From Neoechinorhynchus agilis (lineage: Eukaryota; Acanthocephala), in contig CM121341.1 of NCBI GenBank assembly GCA_051530055.1, positions 4,836,001-4,900,000 on the forward strand: DNA of 64,000 bases. Reading direction: 5' to 3'. This document shows positions 45,280 to 57,000 of the stretch, in pieces. The notes beneath the pieces are model-generated. The model saw nothing but the letters and a program-made list of their open reading frames with translations, was not told the DNA's origin and did no database searches. Each line of letters starts with the position of its first letter. The first letter of the stretch is position 1. Position numbers and translations under genes: made by a program.

Positions 45280-45462
45280 TCACAAAAGGTCTAATAAAGT
45301 AATATAAAACGACGCCGGAGATGCAAATCTTTGGCCATCGTACAATCCATAAGTCCTTAGTCCGAAGACGAGGAAATAAAGAGTATAAAGAAGCTGGTAC
45401 TTGCCAAACCCACAAATCGTTAAAATTCCGGAAAATTCCATCGATTTTTCCGCCATAAACAA
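45280..45462 (-). other. Possible N-terminal exon of a membrane transporter
   Basis: One of two overlapping open minus frames reads MAEKSMEFSGILTICGFGKY followed by a hydrophobic stretch (LLYTLYFLVFGL), like the start of SLC22-type transporters. No continuation was found downstream. The duplicate at 61,953-62,135 is also open, with Ser for Ile in the TICGFG motif position region. Possibly an orphan exon. Confidence 0.3.
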
Positions 45463-46082
45463 ACGTCAATAATTCAACCTTAAAATATGTCAATTATTTT
45501 GTTAACGAATAGTAATTTTTTTCATTGCGCCGACGAAATAAAAATCGACATTCTAAATAAGTTTGCATTTTAACAACTCGTTTTCGCAACTTAAACAAGA
45601 AAAGATGTCTTCACTTTTCACTTTATTGTCTCCTTTGTTTTAGTCGCCTGGTTTTAGATTTTAATTAAAGGATTTTCGAAGGTCAGGTTGTTTTTTCGAG
45701 CCTTTATTAGAAAAATACAATGCCGGATTATTATTGACTAATTTATTATAATTCTGTTATCCGTTATCCGTCTAAATATTCGTAATAAAGTAGTCAATTT
45801 AAATCTGAGGTGTTATAACTACCAAAACCAAGTTTTTTTTCTCCGAAGAAAATAAGCCAAAACATCAAATCAAACCCTTTTTGAATTTGCCATTTACTTC
45901 AGCCTTGTCGAGTTCAGCCGTTTTATTGAATGATTGCTGTCTAAAAGTGAACTTCTATGATTATTTCCATTTTATTTCAAATTAATCGACGAATGTTTCG
46001 TAAATTAATAGTTTTGTTTTCTTAGCTTCTGTTGTTGGAAAAAATTATAACGAAATGGACATAATAGATAAAAAAAAATGAT

Positions 46083-46355
46083 TTACTTTGCAATCTGTGA
46101 AGATTTCGCGGAGGCTTTAAATCCTTGGTATGGAGATTTAGGCAGCGAGCATGTATCCGTCAATGGTTGCAAACAATCCCTCTTGTTTCTCATTTTTAGT
46201 TGTGAGAATTCATAACTGTTTAATTTCAGAATCTCGTGAGCTGGTGAACCGAACTCGATTGTCGGCATCTCCCAATCGCCTTTTTTATGTGCCGTCCGAC
46301 GAAACAGTAAAGATCGCAGTGCCCAACTGAAACTTAAGATGCGGTCTTGGAACAA
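46083..46355 (-). other. Open frame of unknown status in the segmental duplicate
   Basis: A 90-codon frame (FRRTAHKKGDWEMPTIEFGS, PLTDTCSLPKSPYQGFKA) with no ATG at its upstream end. It is open here, but the copy at 62.69-62.95 kb has an in-frame TGA after TATGAATTC. This suggests a gene fragment decaying in at least one copy. Overlapping plus-strand frames near 46,339-46,566 are equally unsupported. Confidence 0.25.
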
Positions 46356-46914
46356 TCGGGACGATTTAGCCTCGTCCGTCGGTAATCAGCTGGAAGGCAC
46401 GAGACGCCGAAGTGAGCGCAATTCTCTAGTCGTGTTCTTAATACTGGGAATGCTCAACTTCGCCGACTCGATGGCCGTATACCGGATGATTTTCTCAAAT
46501 GCTCTAAATCATTATATCGTTTCCTTTGGGTTCGAGACATTCCGATCGTTTGGTAATTCGGGGTAGGACTTAGACGAATCACTTATCATCCGAGGGCATT
46601 ATCATTGGTGGAACGCTGAATTCGCCCTTTTGACCATCCACGAATTCAGTTTAGTGGTCCAGAGCGATAATGTGAATGTTTTTCGAATTCTACTTGTTGG
46701 AAAAGTTAGTCATGATAATTTTTACTATATAGAAAATACGAGTGGTTTCATGAGTTTCTTTAAGTAAAAATTCTAAACTGCTAGAATAATTCACGTAATT
46801 ATTTGAAAAGCTTGTCTACAGCAAATTGGGAAAGGCTTTTACAATTTAGTTACCATGGATTCGCTAAACTAATTCATAAGATCTAAAAACATTTTAGTGC
46901 TTTTAAGTTCGGGC

Positions 46915-48955
46915 ATGGACGAAGAAAATCTTGTCATGAAAAATGAAGCCGAACTCCGGAGCTATTCTGGTGTAGATTCTCAAACATTTGAACCGGTCCA
47001 ATCGAGAGTGATAGTCGTTAACGCGAGTGATCCTACTTTGCCGGAATCAAACTTTGAATGCATAGAGGAAAATCCGTTTTTTGGCCGAATCCAAGGGCAA
47101 CTCGACACTGGAGAAGTGAGTACTGATTGTCGTCCCTGAGGCATACTTTGCGAGAATCAGTAGATAAACTTTATTGGTTCTCTTCGTGCTTTTGGCGAAA
47201 TATACACCGATCACCTTCTGGGCCAAGATTTACCGGTTGATAAACTGAACGCTGATATTGATGCAGCAATACGCCAAAGCTCAGATTTTCTTAAACTGCC
47301 ACTGTATTATCTTTTCAAAGGACTTGGTTTGTTTGATAAACTTAAAGATAAACGAAACGACGTTGAGAGTAACATCACTCAGTTAATCAGCTTCATTCTT
47401 GAACATGGGAACATCTCCGATCTCGATCGAATCATGACAATATGTTCCAGGATTTACGACAACGAACTCATCAGACGTTTATTATATCTGATAAAAAAGT
47501 TTGAAGTTTCACAGGAACTGGGAGATGCTGCTAAACATACTTTAGATCCAAGTGAACTGGAGCATCTTGATCAAGTTTGTCAAGTGTTGAACACTTCAAA
47601 GCTCAATAGTCTCAAAGAATTGTTTAATCATCTTTATCGAAGTATAACTCCGTACACCTCGCAGTTTTCCATTGACGATCCCATTCAAGTAAAGGAATAT
47701 ATAAAACATTCCTTTAAACAGAGACTGGAATCCGACTCTTACTTTGGTCTTCAGCAAACTCTTAATTTCTTTAAACACAAACTTGGTAATAGTCTTCGAA
47801 AAGAGTTCAATCAAATGGAATCCTCTATTCTATTGATGAGAAACCTCAATAATGATGACTACAACGTGTATTTGGATTTACTTAGGAAACGGCTAATTGC
47901 AATGCCCTTAAAAGGACGCATTAAGTTGTTCGATGAGCTTGTCAGTCGAGAGGTAGTTCGACGAAGATTCGGGAAGGAGAATTTAGAAGCGTCGTTAAGT
48001 GCAATGAGTTTCACTTTTGAAATTAAGAAAATTCCTGCTCGAATTTTTGTTGGTTTTTATTGCTAGGTTTGCTTATTTTTCTCAAAACAATTCAATGTCT
48101 GGAGGTTTGGTGCTTTAAGACAATCAATTGAAATACGTTTTAGCCTGCAGTCAAACCCATTGCAGCATAGAGGATCTCTCACGCATTCTGAAAAATAAAG
48201 GAGTTTATATCGTAAAACAGAGATTGAAGCGATCAAAGATCCGCGGAGTTTCTCTAATTTTGAAATGGATGCAGGAACTATCCGATTATGGAAAATCTAA
48301 GACGAAATTAGACATGGATGTATCGGTACTGAAAGGCGTCCTGAAGAGCTGGGTTGAAACAGAAGTAAAGAAACTAGAATTGTTTGAAATCGACATGATG
48401 ATAGAAAAGTGCATTTTCTTCGGTTATATAACAGCTAAATCCGTGACATCGAAGCCACACGACGAAATCTTATCCAATGTTATTATTAGTATTCTTTGGC
48501 AAGATCCGGTGAAGTTGATGAGAGATGCGAATTTAATTCCTCGAGAGGCTGAGCGGATTTTCACTATGTTTAAGGAACCAAACGATCAAGAGTTAATTAA
48601 AGCAGTCATTGGGTTAATAAAGAAAGAAGCTCAGGACGAGAGAAAATTTGGCATCGTTGTACCGTTTTTAAAACAGTTCTTACCAGTACCCAAAGATGTG
48701 CATAATTCAAAAAAACGAGCAACTTATCTAAACAAATCTCTAGGTATACTTTCTAGAGATCCAAATATTAAGGTATTAAATGGTCTAATAGATTCCCTTG
48801 CGTTGGAAGTTCCAGACTTTGTGGACGAATGGCTTCAAAGTTCACTGGAATTGAGCTCAGTTCATGGTAGCATTTTTGGAATGGATGAAACACTTGATGC
48901 CGCACCAAAGACATTCTTTGATGGTGAATTAAAAGATTATGGTATAGACGATTAA
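46915..48955 (+). CDS. Unrecognised 641-residue helical protein
   Basis: Three exons by eye: 46915-47115, 47164-48052 and 48120-48955. The introns are 48 nt (GTGAGT donor, AGTAG acceptor) and 67 nt (G/GTTTTT, CTTTAAG), and lengths sum to 642 codons including the stop. The first 65 residues are acidic and polar; the rest is almost continuous predicted amphipathic helix rich in Leu, Lys, Glu and Ile (ITQLISFILEHGNISDLDRI, LNFFKHKLGNSLRKEF, AVIGLIKKEAQDERKFGIVV). It ends FFDGELKDYGIDD. There is no signal peptide or membrane span. The pattern suggests an alpha-solenoid or scaffold protein, which is inference. The second intron boundary is the least certain part. Confidence 0.7.
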
Positions 48956-49604
48956 GTGTGTTATCTCGAATTTAAATTTTAAATTTGTCGACATTTACGG
49001 ACACATCATTTTTTAGCGCAAAATATCATTTGCTTCAACGTTATAATTTTCGCATTGCACTCATAAAATATTAAATTGTTGAGATTTTAAAGTACACACG
49101 ATAAGAAATTGAATATTTCTACTGTATCTCTAAAGAATGAATATAAATTGTGACCTTGATTGACCTTTTCCATCTTATTTTGAGTGAAGGAAACAGCATT
49201 ATTTATCTGCCAATTACTTTAATTTCTAATGAGATTTCGCAGTATTAAATCTCAACGCAATTTAATCGGTTTTAAATGCAAAGCAAATTTTAGCGTTTCA
49301 TTGCGTTTTCCCAAAAAAAATTTCTTTTTTTCCTCCATTTCGTCCAATTCTGCAACTATGGTCATAATTGTTCGGCAGCTTCCTCGATGGCCACGGCATT
49401 GCCGCGCTGATTCGCTGCAACAGGAAGCTGATGGAGCGCATGTCTCTACCAGCATTTTTATTGGTCACTCGTGTAATTAAGTTTGTTTCATCATTTCCGG
49501 AATCAATTTCACGATCATTATAAAACTGCTCACGTGACCAAATAATTATCACGGTCTCTGTGCATTAGAAAAAGTCATAGAAATCTTAATCTACTCACTT
49601 CGCA
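48956..49604. other. Intergenic
   Basis: No supported gene. TCCTCGATGGCCACGGCATTGCC near 49,380 faintly resembles a motif in the forkhead 3' flank (2,275 and 53,975). Confidence 0.4.
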
Positions 49605-50231
49605 ATGACAGCTAAACTATTGATTTTTATTCTTCTCGCCTCGCTGGACTGTTCTATGACTTTACGAGTTTGGAAAACAGTACGAATCAAATCACGAACT
49701 GCGGCTTTACCGAGAACATCTGAAAAGTGTTCATCCGATAACAAAGATAATGCTGGTAATTGTATTTTAGCAAATGATCAAGTATCTCCGGATTATGTAT
49801 TTAATCGTTCTTCAATAATCCAAAGAGTGAAAGCAACGATCTTAAATTTTTCCCGCTCAAATGAAACAACGGAACAGTCGTCTTCGAAAGGAAAAGAAGC
49901 CGTAAATCCAAGCAAAATTATGCTTGTAAAATTCTCGAACATAACGTCGGAAAACTACAATTTATCATCATTAACAGCTAATCAAATTCTTAACTTAACG
50001 GAAAGTTCTAAAACAAACGACTCAAAAAGTTTTGTTTTCATATATTTCAAATACAAAATGACTCCTGAGCGAATCAAAGGTTTCTATGCTGTGCTCGGAG
50101 TGGCCTGTTTCCTAATTGTTTGTAATATTATAGCGGTTCCTTTGTGTTTGTATAAGATGAGACTGCAACGCTTGGAAAAAGAAGAGCAAATAAGGCAGTT
50201 TTATATAAGAAAACTCAAACGAGGATATTAA
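49605..50231 (+). CDS. Unrecognised type I membrane protein, 208 residues
   Basis: Single exon from ATG 49605. Residues 1-19 form a signal peptide (KLLIFILLASLDCS). Residues about 20-157 are a polar extracellular part with seven N-glycosylation sequons (NRS 67, NFS 81, NET 86, NIT 111, NLS 119, NLT 130, NDS 138). Residues about 159-183 form a membrane span (YAVLGVACFLIVCNIIAVPL), followed by a short basic, glutamate-rich cytoplasmic tail ending KLKRGY. The ectodomain is Ser/Thr/Asn-rich with two cysteines and no domain I recognise. A TAATAAAT signal follows the stop. Clear secretory features support a real gene. Confidence 0.65.
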   Translation: MTAKLLIFILLASLDCSMTLRVWKTVRIKSRTAALPRTSEKCSSDNKDNAGNCILANDQVSPDYVFNRSSIIQRVKATILNFSRSNETTEQSSSKGKEAVNPSKIMLVKFSNITSENYNLSSLTANQILNLTESSKTNDSKSFVFIYFKYKMTPERIKGFYAVLGVACFLIVCNIIAVPLCLYKMRLQRLEKEEQIRQFYIRKLKRGY

Positions 50232-51180
50232 TTAGTTAATAAATTTGTGTAGCCAATCACAGTGTGCAAATTCTTCCCTTACGTGCACAATGTTACCGTT
50301 ATTTAGGGTTTGAAATTTAACCAATGAAAGACGTAATATTTCATTCGACGATGAATTGGAATATTTAACAAACATCATAAATGGAATTGATTTGTTCAAG
50401 TAAATACTCAAAACCGTCATTAAATGTAAGAAAAAACCAATATTATAAAAAAATCAGATTGACATGAATTGTAGTTTAAAACAAAAGTTCACGTCTTGTA
50501 ACAAGGCGGATTCTTCCTTCGATGTGGATCTTTGTCTTAAATACAAAGTAGAATTCGGCAGGATATTTGCCAATGCCCGGATTCAAGCTGCTGATTTCAG
50601 TCCTAAACTCATTTCGTTTAGACAAATCTATTAAACAGTAAATGGATTTCACTAGACGGCGGTCTGAATCTGCCATTTGGCACTGGTAAAGAGCTCATTT
50701 GTAAAATACCATTAAATTTGTTAATTAACAGGCATCCGTCATAAAGTTCAATTTCTTTTAAGTAATTCGCTGAAAAACAAACTCGCCTTTTCGACTAAAA
50801 TTTCTTAGTAGATCCGCATATTATTCGAAAAAACAGAATCTATTGTTTCGAATTATAAATTAATTGTTTGAAATAAAATTAGAAAGCAATTTTACGAAGA
50901 ATTTCCTTCAAGAACCTGACGATGATCTTCACCTTGATTGCAACTATCAATCTAAGTAGTTATTTTCATGTCCACGGGACTCCCGAGTTGTTTAGGATGA
51001 AAAGTATATGAGTTCTTTGATATTCGTCCGGCAGTTCAATAGAAATATTCATGGTTATTTGAATAAATCTCAAGTTTTTCTTTTTTGTCGCTTATTTACT
51101 GAAGCTCTTAATACTTTAGGCCCAAGCGCCAAAATTTCCGTTTGACCAATAAGCGAAGAACGCAGAGCTTTTCATTTAAG
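50232..51180. other. Intergenic with an old, diverged copy of the forkhead 3' flank
   Basis: The stretch 50,760-50,960 (AACAGAATCTATTGTTTCG, TTTTACGAAGAATTTCCTTC, TGACGATGATCTTCA) matches 53,530-53,710 and, inverted, 2,570-2,750 with many differences. The forkhead gene itself is absent here. No other feature seen. Confidence 0.6.
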
Positions 51181-51814
51181 ATGTCTAAGAAAGCAAAAGT
51201 AGAGGAAGAAGTGAATTCTAGCGAATTGATTGACATTGAGTTCGACGCATATCCTCCTTCGGAACGATTTCGTAATGGAATTCAATTTCTTCTTAAGCAA
51301 TTCGATTTCATAAAATCCCTTAAGAGCGAAAGTGAGGATGTGGTAGAAAAGCTTACGGATTTAATGATCGAACAGCATCCAATTGGTAGTGTGATAATCG
51401 AAGCGGACGACGACGATGCAGACCAAAATATCGACGAAGACATTTCAGTATTTGCGCTTTTGACCGTTGTTCCTTTAGAAGATACTCGGCTCGACTCGGT
51501 ATTTAATCTTTTTTGTGTGAATAAATCAGCACCCAGAAGCGATTGTTGTCTTTTGATAAACCTTCGAGTTCCAGGTCTTCCTGTGGACTATATGCTGCTT
51601 TCTCTTAAAGACCTCCTTTCCGATCTCAATGATAGACCTTTCAAATATTGGATCCTTTTTGAAGATCAATGTGGACTTTTCTGAAGACAATTTTGAAAAC
51701 GTTTGCTATGATCGTTGGACTATTAAAGGATCGACATCGCGAGTGATGGTCTTTGAAGCGAGTACAGTTGAGAATCGTCTAGTGAAGTCTTTGGAAAAGT
51801 CTATAAAGAAATGA
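51181..51814 (+). pseudogene. BCCIP: BCCIP / Bcp1 homologue with a reading-frame break
   Basis: Starts at ATG 51181. IDIEFDAYPPSERFRNGIQF, LTDLMIEQHPIGSVI, acidic DDDDADQNIDED and LINLRVPGLPVDYMLLSLKD follow the family from N-terminus on. The first frame ends at 51684 after KYWILFEDQCG. The family's C-terminal block (CYDRWTIKG...RVMVFEA, like the KWSFDD...RTVML region of human BCCIP) continues in the next frame to 51814. No intron of the local size restores frame. The lysine-rich loop of ~40 residues before that block in human is absent. BCCIP acts in ribosome biogenesis and in BRCA2/p21 binding. Either a sequencing error, a pseudogene or an unusual short protein. Confidence 0.75.
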
Positions 51815-52544
51815 TTAAAATGTAACAATCAATGAATCGATGAAATAAATTGAAATTTCTCTTTTTATGAGTTTAGATGTAAAAAGCGCGTTTGTTATAA
51901 ACTCATTCTAAGAAAAAAATATATTAACGCTGATTAATTGCCGTTAACCGATATCCTGATTCCTCCCGCAAATGTAGAAAAAGAGTGATTTATTGACGTT
52001 CTTTGGAGAATTTAAAGCTTGAATTAAATGAATTAACAAACTTTTTAAGCATTATTTCTGCTTTAGGCCAAAAAAATCAAAAGAATGCCGTTATTTTTAG
52101 TGGTTTAAATTCAGAATTAATAAGTATTTTAGTATATTGTTTATTTGATACAACAGACAAGAAAACACAATCGGAATTCATTTAAAAGTCAAAAAATTAT
52201 TTGAACCTGAATTTTGCGGCTTTATCTTCGATGCGGTTTTCTTATATCATAAAACAAAGCATAAAACGATTTTTAATTCTTTACGAATGACTCTTAAAAG
52301 TTTTTTAGGACAAAGATTTTTTAGAAGAGTATCATATAAAATTGATTTTTAATACCTTTCATCGAATATATTGATTTCCTTCACAGCATCGAGCACACAA
52401 TAAACGCAATAAAATAATTAAGAAAGTTTATCGTTGAAAATGGCAGCTCAAATCGATTCGTGATTTTGTGGAGACAGAAAGAGCGATAAAAACGCGATTA
52501 AGAAAAGAACACTTCGAAAAGTTTTATTTACTTGTTCTCATTTC
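51815..52544. other. Intergenic
   Basis: No supported gene. The right edge (TTCGTTCACTTTTATAATC) is the start of the forkhead duplication block. Confidence 0.45.
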
Positions 52545-55110
52545 CTTCGTTCACTTTTATAATCTTAACGAAGGTCCGGCGCACCTATTGAACGAGGCCG
52601 TTGATAAACACAAAATTAAATACTGATTTTATTCATTAATAGATTAATAAGAGTCATTGTTTCAATGTCAAAAAAGTTAGAACGCTGATTAATCAGTGGA
52701 TCTACGGCGATCTGCCAAGAAACCAAGCTTGGTAAGCTCATTTTAAGTCAACAAAACAAAAAAACGCTAACAAAATGGTATCCAAAACATCAACCTCGAT
52801 GCTGATAAATATTTGTCCATTTATTTACCATTGTTTGTTCATGGCGATTTACGGATAAAGCGGAACGATTCGAACTTGTTCAATGTGAACTCTCTCTTGG
52901 TGTTGTTCTGACCTCGATCAAATGCATTCCTCTGCAGAAATAGTGAACGGCGCAATCAGTGAATGGGACCACGCAAGTTATGCGGATTTAATAGAAGCAG
53001 CGCTCGAGCACAGTTTGACCGGCAGATTGCGGGTCAATGAAATCTACGAATGGATTCAGGACAATATCCCATATTTCCAACAAAGAACAGATAGCAAGTC
53101 GTGGAAAGGATCGATCAGGAATACACTGTCTTATTGTCAAAGATTCAGGAAAATTCCGGTTCGAGGAAGACCGAGGAAATCGTTTTGGGCGATCAATGAT
53201 AACAGGACGAGTGGTCGACTGTGGCGACCAAAAGGACGACAACAAATTGTCGAGGAATCAAGGATTCAGCGTCCTCATCTGAATGGAAATGCATCTCAAA
53301 TACTTCAGCAGGACAATTCAAGAATCTGCGAACAGGAGAACTTAGCGGTTTCCGATCAAGTGATGCCAAACGGCCACCGAGAATCAGAGTGAGTTTCCGT
53401 TGATCGGAAATGGTGATCTCAATACTTAAATAAGACGGATAGATGGAAGCCATCAGGGAGTTCAAGTTGAGGATCAAGACGTCTTTTTTTAATAAAGAAG
53501 GTGTCTATAATTTCTAATACAATTTCATTGAAAAACAAACTTGCCTTTGGGACTAAATTTTCTTAGTAGATCGGCAAATCATTCGCAAAAACAGAATCTA
53601 TTGTTTCGTACTAAAATTAATTGCTTTAAATAAAATTAAAAAACAATTTTACGAAGAATTTCCTTCAGGAACATGACGATGATCTTCAGTTTAATCGCCA
53701 TCTCTAATCGATATCAGGCATTTTCTTTTAATAAAAGTTGCATTCGTAAAGCGTTAAGAATTTGTATTAAGTACAAAAGAAGAAATTATTAAGACGTTAT
53801 TTACCGAAGTTTTAATCGAGTTCATGTTTTTTATTGTTCTTTAAGGTCTTTTTTTCTAAAGAAAGAAGTTTTTCTGTGTTTAGAGAGTAGATCTTTTATT
53901 ATTTATACTGGTTTTGTACTTTCACGATCATCCTGCGACAAAATATCTCGCTCGCAGTACAACGAGGCGATGCCGCTGGCGTGATAGCGACAGCCGAGGA
54001 AGGAGAGAAGCTAAGATTTTACGAACGGTGGTGATTGTACGTTCTGAAATAACATTTTTGTCCTAAGCTACGTGAATCCTTCGAATTTTTAATCTTAACT
54101 CGCAATGGCAAATTTAGATTCAATCATCGCTACGTAGTTTTTGTATCTTAATAAAAATAAAATCTTCACATTTTTCTGCTGTTTCACAGGTCGTTTTTAA
54201 TAAATAATGAAATAAACAGAAAATCGTTTTTCATACACTTTCAAACATTCCATTCCAGATCTTTTGCTGATATTATGATTTGAATATTTAAAAAGATGTG
54301 GACGGATTCAGGGGTGCAATAAAGCATCAAACGAAGGAATTTTAGACCTTTAGAACAATCTCCTTTTTTATGAATTAGTATCGACGTTTTTTTCCGCAAC
54401 GTTAATGAAAATATATTTCTGAGCGATCTCAAGAACAATTTCACCGATCAAAGGAATTTAAAGAAATTTTGAATAAATAAGAAAACATTATTTTAAAGAC
54501 GCAGTACAGAAAGATCAAGTGTCTAAATAATTTTTTCAAAATATTTTACCTTTTGCCTTTGTGTCGATGGATTTTGATGAGGAAACTCCAGAATATGTAA
54601 AACTTCCTCTACTGTAGTTTCCTTCCATGGAGTGCCCTGAGGAATTTTACTGGGTCCCCTTCCATGATGGCCTTTAGCTTTATGCCGTTCACCTTTATTT
54701 TAGATTCGCCGTCCACCATGAGCCTCGAGATTTTATAACTATGATGGTATGTCTGACACTTATTAGGGCTCAAGAAAAGCTTGCATTCTTTGAGCTTAGT
54801 CTGAAGAGTGTCTATCATTGCTTGGAGGTCCGGACAATTGTCAGCCAATAATAGCACGTAATCTGCATACAACAGATGCGACAAGCGATGATTTTTCTTT
54901 AGCTGGCACCCCGTATCAAGTTTCCGGACTTCATACAGTGCCTCGTCTACACACAGCGCGAAAAGCAAAAGAGAGAGGGGATCTCCTTGCTTTACTCCTC
55001 TCAGGAAATTAATGGTTTCTGAAGATCTGGCGTTTGATATACGGATCCTCGTAGTATTTCCTCGGTATGTGCTGATCACGTATCTTTACAGATACTCAGG
55101 GCATCAATTT
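52545..55110 (+). repeat. Segmental duplication, copy B
   Basis: Reverse complement of 1-3,700 apart from the 533-1695 block. It carries the forkhead gene, a 1.2 kb AT-rich 3' flank without a supported gene, and the LINE 3' end. It starts at CACTTTTATAATCTTAACGA, which is also where copies A and C share sequence. Confidence 0.88.
52922..53392 (+). CDS. Short forkhead-domain protein, copy B
   Basis: 156 residues, one residue different from copy A. Forkhead domain at about 15-92 with the altered recognition helix WKGSIRNTLSYC; hydrophilic tail. The upstream 370 bp, presumably including the promoter, is shared by all three copies. Confidence 0.75.
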   Translation: MHSSAEIVNGAISEWDHASYADLIEAALEHSLTGRLRVNEIYEWIQDNIPYFQQRTDSKSWKGSIRNTLSYCQRFRKIPVRGRPRKSFWAINDNRTSGRLWRPKGRQQIVEESRIQRPHLNGNASQILQQDNSRICEQENLAVSDQVMPNGHRESE

Positions 55111-57000
55111 CTGCGAAGTGCTTCCTTTACAGCATTGTGCGAAACAATATCGAAAGCACTCTTGATGTCAAGGACAGCAACTGCAAGAGGTTGCTTGTTT
55201 TTCCGCTTTTCTCTTACTACACTACGAGGAGTGAGAAGATTAGCCAAAGAGGCCGATCGGTCAAACGCCGTTTGTCCTTCGTCCAGACAGAACACTCTAC
55301 GAAGCCGCCGCAATAAAACGGAAGAGATCGTTATTGGTCCCCAATCCGCCTGAGTTCGCAGCTTATCAGGTGACGATCTTGATTTGGGCAACGGGATTGT
55401 TTTAGACTCGCTCCACGATTGTGGGGGCCTCCGTATTGCATGACGAAGTTGAAGAGCAACGTCATGCCCAGAAGTAACGAATCGAATGATCGAACATCTT
55501 GAACCGTTATCTTATCCGGACTCGGTGAGCTCGAAGTTTCGAAACTTTTAACTTCAACTTCCACCGTTGGGATTACCGGCCACCGCATTTGAAGCGATTG
55601 CTTTTGATCTGCAACACTACTTTCTTGCAAACTCTCAGTTTCAGCGTTCCCTTCGTATAAACGACAATAGTGATCAACTGTTTCTTGATGACTCAGTAGA
55701 CACTCTCTTCGCTCAGTACTTTTATATACTTCAGCTGCCTAATTTGAAGTGTTTGCGTAGTACAGAGCTCGATTGTGTCTCGTCTTGAGTAGACGGTCTT
55801 GGAACTTCGTAATCCCGCGACACCCAACACACGGATATGTGGCTGTTTCGTCCGTCCACACGTTGTACGCGTGAGTTCCAATCCCAGGGCAAAAAATACG
55901 ACGAACTTCTCTTTCATATGGCGAATGAACGGTAAAGTCACAAGAATATGCGGCAGTGAACAAGACAAACACTGGAGATACTAAACTGTTCTTAAGAACT
56001 CCATCAAGGTGAACATCTTAAGAAACATTAGCACCCGAGACGCTTTGGGCAACTTGCTCATTGTACTCCTTTGTGTGTTGAACCTCCATTGTTATTTTCG
56101 TCACTACATTTTTCCACAATGAAGGATTGGTCATCACGTGGTAAGAGCCTGTCTCGGACCTTTCTTCAACTTGATGATTTTAAACCGAAGCTGTCGCAGC
56201 CGGGAAACTTCCGGCACCTCAACACTACTGCCACACCGAAGATACTGTGCCTATCGCGTGGCAGCAGCGTCAACAAAGTTCCCATTAATGGATCCATCCA
56301 ATCGACGGAGGATTTCTCTCTCAGTCTCAAGAAAACTCCTGCACCTTGAATAGGGGCCAGTACTCTCTCATACGTCTCGACCACTGTAAAAACAGTCGAC
56401 TCGATTGAGCAGTTTGCCTTTGTTGTGTCCCCTTAACACTGGCGTAACGACTGTGGCATATGCTTTACACGGAAGAACTGGCTTTGAACTTCCATGTCAC
56501 CCACGAGAGTTGGTGAACAGACAGAAGATGGGATTTCTTCTGGTAGGACTTCCGAAGGTTCGCGCTCCTCCTCGACAGCTTAATGACCGATTGCTCAATT
56601 GATGGATTTGTTATTTCCTTTCTTTTCTTTAAATACATGGATACAGCGGCCTCCCATCGACGCTTGCAAGCATTCATACGACTACGCAATGAATCGTAGT
56701 TTTCCGACTTATATGCCGGACACCGAAACAACACCGAGGTTGTTCCATGATCGAGCATAAAGTGTTCTTTCAATATTTTGGTCCGATTACTTCCGTGGAA
56801 CGTGGCGTTACATTCTGGGCATTCCACTGGTCCCTCTGCTTCTGAGCTTGCTGTTATTAAGCCACCTTTTGCCTGCTAAAAGGAAGTCATAGTTACGTCC
56901 GCCGTTTACCCGCGGTTAAATGAGTTTCTTCACTTTAACATTCAGAGCACTGGGCAGAAATCACAGTGCATCAACACCAATTACAGCCTTCGCAATGCTT
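54580..57000 (-). mobile_element. R2-clade LINE, longer copy (decayed)
   Basis: Parts in order on the minus strand: a C2H2 finger near 56,740-56,827 (CPECNATF...KEHFMLDH); a basic linker (to about 56,465); RT fingers near 55,500 (SPDKITVQDVRSFDSLLLG); the RT block near 55,330 (PITISSVLLRRLRR, QTAF, AVLDIKSAFDIVSHNAV); and the palm near 54,609-55,079 (GVKQGDPLS, YADY for YADD). N-terminal finger, SPDKITV and the DIKSAFDIVSH layout fit R2-clade elements with a C-terminal restriction-like nuclease, but no nuclease end is seen. The frame is broken in several places, including stops between ALRRN and RYVIS. The 5' limit is uncertain. Confidence 0.85.

Larger units (their letters stand above)
44838..46421 (+). 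repeat. Segmental duplication, copy D (direct repeat of 61,512-63,024)
   Basis: Starts at ATCGATATTTTTATATTTAA and ends at AGTGAGCGCAATTC, with scattered substitutions against the second copy. This copy has about 70 bp more (around 45,781-45,851). After GCGCAATTC the two copies diverge completely: here into unique sequence, there into the forkhead block. Confidence 0.9.

Noticed and set aside
46339-46566. 75-codon plus frame with a hydrophobic stretch, considered as a spinster-like transporter start
   Set aside because: It starts inside the segmental duplicate and the similarity is a few hydrophobic residues only; no continuation was found.
51671-51686. A 16-nt GT-AG stretch in BCCIP as a mini-intron
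   Set aside because: All other inferred introns are at least 43 nt; a 16-nt intron is unlikely in an animal, so a frame error is preferred.
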